In this document: positions 58,162 to 64,000 of the stretch, piece by piece
Numbering within the stretch: the first letter of the stretch is position 1
How the letters are laid out: each line of letters starts with the position of its first letter
From: JAPLJU01 sp036725345
GTDB lineage: Bacteria > Desulfobacterota > Syntrophia > Syntrophales > UBA2192
Assembly (NCBI GenBank): GCA_036725345.1
Contig: DAIMEJ010000001.1
Span: 124,001 to 188,000 of the forward strand
Direction: 5' to 3'
DNA: 64,000 nucleotides
The notes under the pieces: generated by a model
The model's input: only the letters and a program-made list of their open reading frames with translations
Told to the model about the DNA's origin: nothing
The model's database searches: none
Translations under genes and position numbers: made by a program

Positions 58162-59588
58162 CACTCCTCTCAAGGGTCGAAAGGACGATCAGGAAGCACG
58201 GTATGTTTCAGCCCGGCGACAGGGTTCTTGTGGCCGTGTCCGGCGGGCCGGACTCCGTCGCTCTACTTCGGGTCCTGCAGCGTCTCTCGGAAAAATGGCG
58301 CCTGCGGATCTGCGGCGCCTATTTCAATCATCGGCTTCGCGGTCCCGAATCCCGGGCGGAAGAGACTTTTGTGGAGAGTCTTTTTCAATATCTCTCCCTT
58401 CCGCTGGAGAAAGGGCGCATGGATGCCCGGGTAAAGCATACAAAGACGCGAGGGAACCTGGAGGAGATCTGTCGGGAGGCACGATATCGCTTTCTCGAAT
58501 CCGTCCGCAGGAAACTGGGCTTTGACAAGGTCGCCCTGGGTCACCATCGCGGCGACCAGGTCGAAACCGTGCTCATGCATCTCCTCCGGGGGAGCGGTCT
58601 TGAAGGAATGAAGGGGATGCTTCCCGTGCGGGACGCCATCTACATACGGCCGCTCCTGGAGGCGACACGCGAGGAGATCCTTCTTTTTCTGCAGAAGGAG
58701 GGGCTCCGTTACGTGCTGGACCGAACCAATGAATCGGAAGCTTTCCACCGCAACCGGGTCCGTCACCATCTCCTCCGGCAGGTTTTGAATTCCTACAACC
58801 CCCGGGTGGAGGAAAATATCTCCCATCTGGCCGGGATCGTTCGCGAGGAGAATGATTATATTAATACCGTGGTGGACGAAATCGTTGCCGGGTGGGACGT
58901 CGGGATGGCCGGGGGCGTCCTCCGGGTGGGCATCGAAGATCTGAAAAGCCTTCATCCGGCCCTCCAGAAAAGACTGATCCTCAGGCTTCTCCAGCGGGTG
59001 GCAAAGAGGGGAAAGGGTATCGGCTACACCCATGTTCAGGCCGTCGTGAGCCTTCTCGAGGAAGGCAGAACGGGAGGATCCCTCGATCTGCCCGGGGGGA
59101 TCAGGGTTCACCGCGGATACGGGAAACTCGTGATGACCTCCCGCGGGGAGAGAGAGGGGGTTCGGGGACAGCCCCGAAAAGGTATGCGGGGACCCCGGGC
59201 TGCGAAGGAATTCTCATATGCCGTTCGGGTGCCGGGGACAGTCCGTATCCCCGGGCTCGGCCTTTCCCTTCGTTTCGATCTCGTGGAGAAAGGCGATGTA
59301 GGGTTCGGTTCCGGAAAAAAGAGGGCCTACATGGATTACGAACGGGTTGCCCGGCCCATCCGGGTGAGAAACGTTCGGCCCGGCGACAGAATTCAGCCCC
59401 TGGGAATGAAGGGCCGCAAGAAGGTCACGGATCTCTTCATCGATGAAAAGATCGCGAGGGACGAGAGAAGCCGGCTTCCCATTGTCGTCGACCGGGATTC
59501 CGTCCTGTGGGTTCCGGGTGTCAGGCTTTCGGACAAAGTCAAAATAAGGGACGGGACGAAGAGCGTTCTGAAAGTAGAAATTAATTGA
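58158..59588 (+). CDS. tilS: tRNA(Ile)-lysidine synthetase
   Basis: A 476-residue N-type ATP pyrophosphatase that converts C34 of tRNA-Ile2 (CAT) to lysidine so that it reads AUA. The P-loop VAVSGGPDSVALL (about 25-37), AYFNHRLRGPESR, LGHHRGDQVETVLMHLLRGSGLEGMKGM in parts, and a C-terminal TilS domain (about 390-476) are present. It overlaps gph. One candidate substrate in the window is the CAT tRNA at 23664-23740. Confidence 0.95.
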   Translation: MTLLSRVERTIRKHGMFQPGDRVLVAVSGGPDSVALLRVLQRLSEKWRLRICGAYFNHRLRGPESRAEETFVESLFQYLSLPLEKGRMDARVKHTKTRGNLEEICREARYRFLESVRRKLGFDKVALGHHRGDQVETVLMHLLRGSGLEGMKGMLPVRDAIYIRPLLEATREEILLFLQKEGLRYVLDRTNESEAFHRNRVRHHLLRQVLNSYNPRVEENISHLAGIVREENDYINTVVDEIVAGWDVGMAGGVLRVGIEDLKSLHPALQKRLILRLLQRVAKRGKGIGYTHVQAVVSLLEEGRTGGSLDLPGGIRVHRGYGKLVMTSRGEREGVRGQPRKGMRGPRAAKEFSYAVRVPGTVRIPGLGLSLRFDLVEKGDVGFGSGKKRAYMDYERVARPIRVRNVRPGDRIQPLGMKGRKKVTDLFIDEKIARDERSRLPIVVDRDSVLWVPGVRLSDKVKIRDGTKSVLKVEIN

Positions 59589-59679
59589 TATTAAAGGAGT
59601 TCTGTTGTAATTCAATGACCACCGGCAGGACCGATCCCCGCCGGAAGAACATTCATTTCAAGGAAAAGGAGAACCCCTG

Positions 59680-61497
59680 TTGAATCCGTTGCAGAAAAAT
59701 ATAGCCCTTTGGCTTGTGATCAGTCTGATCTTCGTGATGCTCTATCACCTGTTCAGCCAGCCAAAAGACTCCCACGAAAACATCATTTTCAGCGATTTCA
59801 TCGCGTCCGTTGACAACGGCCAAGTCCTGGAGGTGAGCATCCAGGGCGACAACATCACGGGGAAATTCCTGAACGGCAAGAGCTTCAAGACTTACGCTCC
59901 CAAGGATTCCGGCGTGGTTCCTCTTCTGAAGCAGAAAGGGGTCCGGATCGCTGCAAAACCCGCCGATGAGTCTCCCTGGTACATGACGGTCCTGGTGTCG
60001 TGGTTTCCGACAATCCTCCTCATCGCCATCTGGATCTTCTTCATGCGGCAGATGCAGGCGGGGGGAGGGAAGGCCATGTCTTTCGGCAAGAGCCGCGCGC
60101 GGCTTCTGACGGAAAGCTCGAAAAAAGTGACCTTTGAAGACGTGGCCGGGATCGACGAGGCGAAGTACGAACTTCAGGAGATTATCGACTTCCTGAAGGA
60201 TCCGAAAAAATTCACGCGGCTCGGAGGACGCATTCCGAAGGGCGTCCTTCTGGTCGGCCCCCCCGGGACGGGGAAGACGCTTCTGGCCCGGGCGATCGCC
60301 GGCGAAGCCGGTGTGCCCTTCTTCAGCATCAGCGGTTCCGATTTTGTCGAGATGTTCGTCGGCGTGGGCGCGTCCCGCGTGCGCGATCTCTTCACCCAGG
60401 GGAAGAAGCACGCCCCCTGCATTATTTTCATCGACGAGATCGATGCCGTCGGCAGGCATCGCGGCGCGGGGCTCGGCGGCGGACACGACGAACGTGAGCA
60501 GACGCTGAACCAGCTCCTCGTAGAGATGGACGGTTTTGAGTCCTCCGAGGGCGTCATTCTCGTCTCGGCGACGAACCGGCCGGACGTTCTGGACCCGGCT
60601 CTTCTGAGGCCGGGGCGCTTCGACCGTCAGGTGGTCGTTCCCCTCCCGGATGTCAGGGGCCGGGAGAAGATTCTGGAAGTTCACACGCGAAAGATGCCCC
60701 TTGCGGACGACGTCAGTCTCGCCGTGCTCTCCAGGGGCACGCCCGGCTTTTCAGGGGCCGACATCGAAAACCTGGTCAATGAAGCGGCGCTGCACGCCGC
60801 CCGGATATCGAGAGACAGGATTACCATGAGCGATCTGGAATTTGCCAAGGACAAGGTGCTCATGGGGACCGAGCGAAGAAGCATGGTCATCAGCGATGAT
60901 GAAAAAAGGATTACGGCCTACCATGAATCGGGACACGCCCTCGTGGCGAAGCTCCTGCCCGGGACGGACCCGATTCACAAGATCACCATTATCCCGAGGG
61001 GGCGAGCTCTGGGACTCACGCAGCAGTTGCCCATCGACGAGAAGCATACCTATCCGAAGAAATATCTCCTCAACAACATCTCTATCCTGCTCGGGGGAAG
61101 GGCCGCCGAGGAACTCGTGCTGAAGGATTTCACCACCGGTGCGGGAAACGACATCGAGCGGGCAACGGATCTGGCACGGAAGATGGTCTGCGAATGGGGC
61201 ATGAGCCTCGAGATGGGTCCGATGAGTTACGGGAAAAAGGAAGAGCAGATCTTCCTGGGCCGGGAGCTGGCCATGCACAAGGATTACAGCGAGGAAACGG
61301 CCCGCAAGATTGATCGCGAAGTCGGCACCATCGTGATGGAAAGTTACGAACAGGCCAAGAAGCTTCTGGCCGATCACATCGAAAAGCTTCACAACCTTGC
61401 CGGCGAGCTGATCAAGAAGGAGGTCCTGAACGCCGATGAGCTCGACCAGATCATCAGCGGCAGGGCGCCGGTAGAAGCGAAAGAGGCCCTTCATTGA
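59680..61497 (+). CDS. ftsH: ATP-dependent membrane zinc metalloprotease FtsH
   Basis: A 605-residue membrane AAA protease degrading membrane and regulatory proteins (for example LpxC and sigma-32 in E. coli). Two helices (about 6-24 and 102-121) flank a periplasmic domain; Walker A is GPPGTGKT (about 193-200), then FIDEIDAVGR, the pore MFVGVGASRVRDLF, and the zinc site HESGH (about 415-419). It starts with TTG at 59680 after AAGGAGA. A terminator lies right after it. Confidence 0.97.
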   Translation: MNPLQKNIALWLVISLIFVMLYHLFSQPKDSHENIIFSDFIASVDNGQVLEVSIQGDNITGKFLNGKSFKTYAPKDSGVVPLLKQKGVRIAAKPADESPWYMTVLVSWFPTILLIAIWIFFMRQMQAGGGKAMSFGKSRARLLTESSKKVTFEDVAGIDEAKYELQEIIDFLKDPKKFTRLGGRIPKGVLLVGPPGTGKTLLARAIAGEAGVPFFSISGSDFVEMFVGVGASRVRDLFTQGKKHAPCIIFIDEIDAVGRHRGAGLGGGHDEREQTLNQLLVEMDGFESSEGVILVSATNRPDVLDPALLRPGRFDRQVVVPLPDVRGREKILEVHTRKMPLADDVSLAVLSRGTPGFSGADIENLVNEAALHAARISRDRITMSDLEFAKDKVLMGTERRSMVISDDEKRITAYHESGHALVAKLLPGTDPIHKITIIPRGRALGLTQQLPIDEKHTYPKKYLLNNISILLGGRAAEELVLKDFTTGAGNDIERATDLARKMVCEWGMSLEMGPMSYGKKEEQIFLGRELAMHKDYSEETARKIDREVGTIVMESYEQAKKLLADHIEKLHNLAGELIKKEVLNADELDQIISGRAPVEAKEALH

Positions 61498-61553
61498 GCA
61501 GGCGGCCAGCCCGCGGCCATTCCATCTGGCTACATCTTTCCAGGCAGTGAAAA

Positions 61554-61579
61554 GGTGCGTTTTCACGCACCGTTTTTTT
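61554..61579 (+). terminator. Terminator between ftsH and folP
   Basis: GGTGCGT (61554-61560) pairs with ACGCACC (61565-61571), followed by GTTTTTTT. folP starts 23 bases later, so it must be expressed by readthrough or a promoter not identified. Confidence 0.82.
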
Positions 61580-61601
61580 AGGGACCGACGAGGGGCGACA
61601 T

Positions 61602-62798
61602 TTGAGATACCTTCAAATTACATCACCCGAAGAGGCCGTCCTGTGCCTCAAGGAAATCGGCGTGGATCCCTACGGCATTGCGGCCATGGTTCCGAAAATG
61701 TCCGGGGTCAATATCCGGCTCGATGACCTCAAGCCCGCGGTGGCGAACATCATCAAACAGGAGATGCTTTCACTGGGGGGCGACGCCGCCGTATCCCGGG
61801 GGACGATTGACTGCACGGTCCGGCGGACGGGTGCCGTCCTCATGGGGACGGAAAAACAGGTCACGCGATTGATTGAGAAGCTTTCCCGGCAGCCGCTCGG
61901 TTTGCGGGAACTGGCTTCGGCCATGGAGGGGCTTCTGTCCAACCTGCGAAGAACCGCCTTTGTTTTGAAGACGCCGAGGCGGAGGATCACCATTACCGGC
62001 CGGACCCTGATCATGGGGGTCATCAATGTGACCCCGGACTCCTTCTCCGACGGCGGCCGGTTCAGAAACGTCGACGCCGCGGTGGATTGGGGGGTGAGGC
62101 TGGAGGAAGAGGGAGCGGATATTCTTGATGTCGGCGGGGAGTCGACGCGTCCGGGATCAGGGCGGGTGAGCCGCAAAGAGGAGATCAAGCGGGTAATTCC
62201 CGTTCTTGAAAAACTCGTCCGCCGTATCCGCATTCCTGTGTCCGTGGATACCATGAAATCGGAGGTCGCACGGGCCGCCATGGATTCCGGTGCCGAGATC
62301 ATCAATGATGTCAGTGCCATGCGATTTGACAGAGCCATGCTCGATGCGATGGCGGAAAGCGGGGCCCCCGTCATTCTCATGCACATGAGGGGCATGCCAA
62401 GGACGATGCAGGAAGGGGACCTCCGCTACGGATCGCTGATGGGGGATATCATCCGGTTCCTGGGGGAACGGATCGGGAAGGCCGTGAAGGGTGGGGTTGC
62501 CCGGGAAAATATCATCGTTGATCCGGGTATCGGATTCGGTAAAAAGGCAAAGGACAACATCAGGATCATCCGGCATCTTCGGGAGCTCAAGACACTGGGA
62601 AGACCCGTGGCGCTGGGACCTTCCCGGAAGGCGTTCATCGGGAAAACCACGGGTGTTGAAATACCCGCGGAGCGGATCGAAGGAACAGCCGCTGCCGTAA
62701 CGGCCGCCATCCTCAACGGTGCGAACATCCTGAGGGTTCATGATGTCGGGTTCATGAAGAGAGTTGCGGCCATGGCCGAGGATCTGTCGAGAGATTGA
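61602..62798 (+). CDS. folP: Dihydropteroate synthase with N-terminal extension
   Basis: A 398-residue protein. The C-terminal 270 residues are a dihydropteroate synthase, joining p-aminobenzoate and pterin pyrophosphate: LIMGVINVTPDSFSDGG (about 137), GADILDVGGESTRPG (about 170), SVDTMKSEVARAA, DPGIGFGKKAKDN and ALGPSRKAFIG. The first 130 residues (YLQITSPEEAVLCLKEIGVDPYG on) are not part of normal FolP, and resemble an extra domain found in some anaerobes. It starts with TTG after GAGGGGCG. It probably forms an operon with acpS. Confidence 0.92.
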   Translation: MRYLQITSPEEAVLCLKEIGVDPYGIAAMVPKMSGVNIRLDDLKPAVANIIKQEMLSLGGDAAVSRGTIDCTVRRTGAVLMGTEKQVTRLIEKLSRQPLGLRELASAMEGLLSNLRRTAFVLKTPRRRITITGRTLIMGVINVTPDSFSDGGRFRNVDAAVDWGVRLEEEGADILDVGGESTRPGSGRVSRKEEIKRVIPVLEKLVRRIRIPVSVDTMKSEVARAAMDSGAEIINDVSAMRFDRAMLDAMAESGAPVILMHMRGMPRTMQEGDLRYGSLMGDIIRFLGERIGKAVKGGVARENIIVDPGIGFGKKAKDNIRIIRHLRELKTLGRPVALGPSRKAFIGKTTGVEIPAERIEGTAAAVTAAILNGANILRVHDVGFMKRVAAMAEDLSRD

Positions 62799-62799
62799 C

Positions 62800-63171
62800 A
62801 TGATTTACGGGATCGGGATAGACTTGGTCGAGATCCGGCGGATTGAGCAGGCGCTCAAACGCTGGGGGGAGCGGTTTGAAAAAAGGGTCTTCTCGGATCG
62901 GGAAATCGCATACTGCAGAAAGCATGTGCGTGCGCACGTCCATTATGCCGGTCGTTTTGCCGCCAAGGAGGCCTTTATCAAATCCATCGGCGGGCTGCGG
63001 GGTCTGGCCATGAGGGATATCGAGATTCTGAACGACGGCGCCGGGAAGCCGGTCTTCAGCATGAACACCGCGTTCGACAGGATATTGAAAGAACGGGGCA
63101 TCCGGCACGTCTTCCTGAGCGTGACTCACACCGATCAATACGCTTCGGCTCTGGTGATCACGGAAGCGTGA
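62800..63171 (+). CDS. acpS: Holo-[acyl-carrier-protein] synthase
   Basis: A 123-residue phosphopantetheinyl transferase that activates ACP. The motifs IYGIGIDLVEIRRIEQAL and FAAKEAFIKSIGG with the metal Glu, then LSVTHTDQYASALVI, are complete. It starts one base after the folP stop. The genes acpS, tsaE and lysC follow one another closely. Confidence 0.95.
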   Translation: MIYGIGIDLVEIRRIEQALKRWGERFEKRVFSDREIAYCRKHVRAHVHYAGRFAAKEAFIKSIGGLRGLAMRDIEILNDGAGKPVFSMNTAFDRILKERGIRHVFLSVTHTDQYASALVITEA

Positions 63172-63184
63172 ACGGACACGCCGG

Positions 63185-63730
63185 ATGAAAAATATTTCTT
63201 CCCTTTCTTCTACGGAAAATGTAAGGGACACCCCGATGGGGGAAGGCGAATTCACGCTGGAGATGGTGTCCGGGCGCGCCGGGGACACCCTTCGCCTGGG
63301 GGAAATTCTGGGCGGTTGCCTTTCGCCCGGTGACGTGGTGGCCCTCACGGGGGAGCTGGGTTCGGGAAAGACGTGCCTGACACAGGGAATCGCGCGCGGC
63401 GTGGGCGTTTCAGCCGGTTATCACGTGACGAGTCCCACATTCACACTGGTCAACGAATACCCCGGGAACATCCCCCTCTACCACGTCGATGTGTACCGCC
63501 TCTCGGGGCCCGCGGATCTTGAGGACCTCGGTTTCGAGGAGTACATATACGGGGACGGTGTCGTCGTCGTCGAGTGGGCTGAAAAAATTAAGAATGTGCT
63601 GCCCGTCGAAAAGAGTATTTTCATCCAAATGCGGTACGTCGACGAGCATACCAGGGAGATCAGGATATCCGGGCCGGCGAACAGGATGAGGAAGATCTCG
63701 CAGGCGTTAACCGAAGGAGGACTGTTATAG
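63185..63730 (+). CDS. tsaE: tRNA t6A biosynthesis ATPase TsaE
   Basis: A small ATPase (181 residues; 164 if ATG 63236 is the start, which matches the usual size better) that helps TsaD make t6A. Walker A is LTGELGSGKTCLTQGIARG (about 56-74), SPTFTLVNEYPG and the acidic VEWAEKI near 140 also match. Ribosome sites are weak for both starts. tsaD is at 30067. Confidence 0.93.
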   Translation: MKNISSLSSTENVRDTPMGEGEFTLEMVSGRAGDTLRLGEILGGCLSPGDVVALTGELGSGKTCLTQGIARGVGVSAGYHVTSPTFTLVNEYPGNIPLYHVDVYRLSGPADLEDLGFEEYIYGDGVVVVEWAEKIKNVLPVEKSIFIQMRYVDEHTREIRISGPANRMRKISQALTEGGLL

Positions 63731-64000
63731 ATGGGTCTCGTTGTACAGAAATACGGAGGGACGTCCGTCGCCAATCTCGAGAAGATCAACAATGTGGCCG
63801 AGAGGGTGATCCGGACGAAGGAGGCGGGTCACAGGCTCGTGGTGGTGCTTTCGGCCATGGCCGGAGAAACGGATCGGCTCATCGGTCTGGCCCACGGGGC
63901 CTCGGACCGGCCCGACGAGAGGGAATACGACGCCCTGATCGCGACGGGAGAGATGATCACGGTGGCGCTCCTGGCCATCATGCTCAACAGGAAGGGGCAC
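63731..64000 (+). CDS. lysC: Aspartate kinase (3' partial)
   Basis: The first 90 codons of an aspartokinase; the window ends inside it. The start VVQKYGGTSVANLEKI is the ATP-binding hallmark and LSAMAGETDRL plus TGEMITVALL follow. It starts right at the tsaE stop. Catalyses the first step to lysine, threonine and methionine; regulatory ACT domains are outside the window. Confidence 0.95.
   Translation, partial: MGLVVQKYGGTSVANLEKINNVAERVIRTKEAGHRLVVVLSAMAGETDRLIGLAHGASDRPDEREYDALIATGEMITVALLAIMLNRKGH

Overview
The window looks like a chromosome segment of a strictly anaerobic, diderm (LPS-bearing) bacterium of the deltaproteobacterial / Desulfobacterota type, possibly close to the Syntrophales. 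This is an inference from gene content: LPS export and lipid A genes (lptF, lptG, lpxH), tripartite RND efflux with TolC proteins, a ferredoxin-dependent indolepyruvate oxidoreductase (iorAB) beside an aryl-CoA ligase and a TRAP importer, a small multihaem cytochrome, a sigma-54 two-component pair, pyruvoyl-dependent arginine decarboxylase and GTP cyclohydrolase IB. Composition is GC-rich throughout, except for an AT-rich accessory patch at about 43.9-46.5 kb. Both window edges cut genes: a TolC-like gene on the left and aspartate kinase on the right.

Layout. 0-9.3 kb: efflux locus (TolC paralogue, phasin-like coiled coil, UbiB kinase, second TolC, MFP lipoprotein, RND pump, small PII-like protein). 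9.3-10.5 kb: pterin genes folE2-queD on the minus strand. 10.6-17.5 kb: paaK, iorA-iorB and dctP-dctQ-dctM, apparently a module for importing and activating aromatic or aryl-keto acids. 17.5-21.7 kb: three-haem cytochrome, HAD phosphatase, Nudix hydrolase, alpha/beta hydrolase, SagB-type nitroreductase, PGPGW protein. 21.8-26.8 kb: exported FG-GAP protein, a CAT tRNA, an ElyC-like protein and a RelA/SpoT-domain protein with a HEPN-like tail, then a HAD protein. 26.9-37.1 kb: housekeeping (purB, nadB, tsaD, DUF2062, rsmA, panC-panD, DUF502, metK-ahcY). 37.1-43.8 kb: lptF-lptG, PHP phosphoesterase, lpxH, speB-pdaD (arginine to putrescine) and a diguanylate cyclase response regulator.

43.8-46.5 kb: initiator tRNA followed by an accessory patch. 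It holds an AT-rich secreted DUF4124 protein bracketed by imperfect 38-bp repeats, a two-gene minus-strand operon ending in a 36-residue membrane peptide, a highly structured intergenic element with two mutually exclusive folds, a ribbon-helix-helix regulator with repeated upstream sites, and an IS3 OrfA remnant. 46.5-55.1 kb: KtrA/KtrB-like potassium uptake, MscL, M48 metalloprotease, sigma-54 response regulator with a duplicated DNA-binding domain, sensor kinase, and a YihY-cNMP fusion. 55.1-64 kb: a NifX-like gene interrupted by an in-frame UGA that is followed by a SECIS-like hairpin, panB with a DUF2520 oxidoreductase, gph-tilS, ftsH, folP-acpS-tsaE-lysC.

Systems that connect across the window: pantothenate synthesis (panB, panC, panD, and a DUF2520 protein that may be the missing ketopantoate reductase; both pan transcription units have a terminator directly before the first gene), the methyl cycle (metK-ahcY), folate/queuosine (folE2, queD, folP), t6A tRNA modification (tsaD, tsaE), and osmotic control (ktrAB, mscL). 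The observations most worth following are the possible selenocysteine NifX protein, the switch-like RNA element near 45.4-45.5 kb, the RelA/SpoT-HEPN-like protein, and the duplicated HTH in the sigma-54 regulator.
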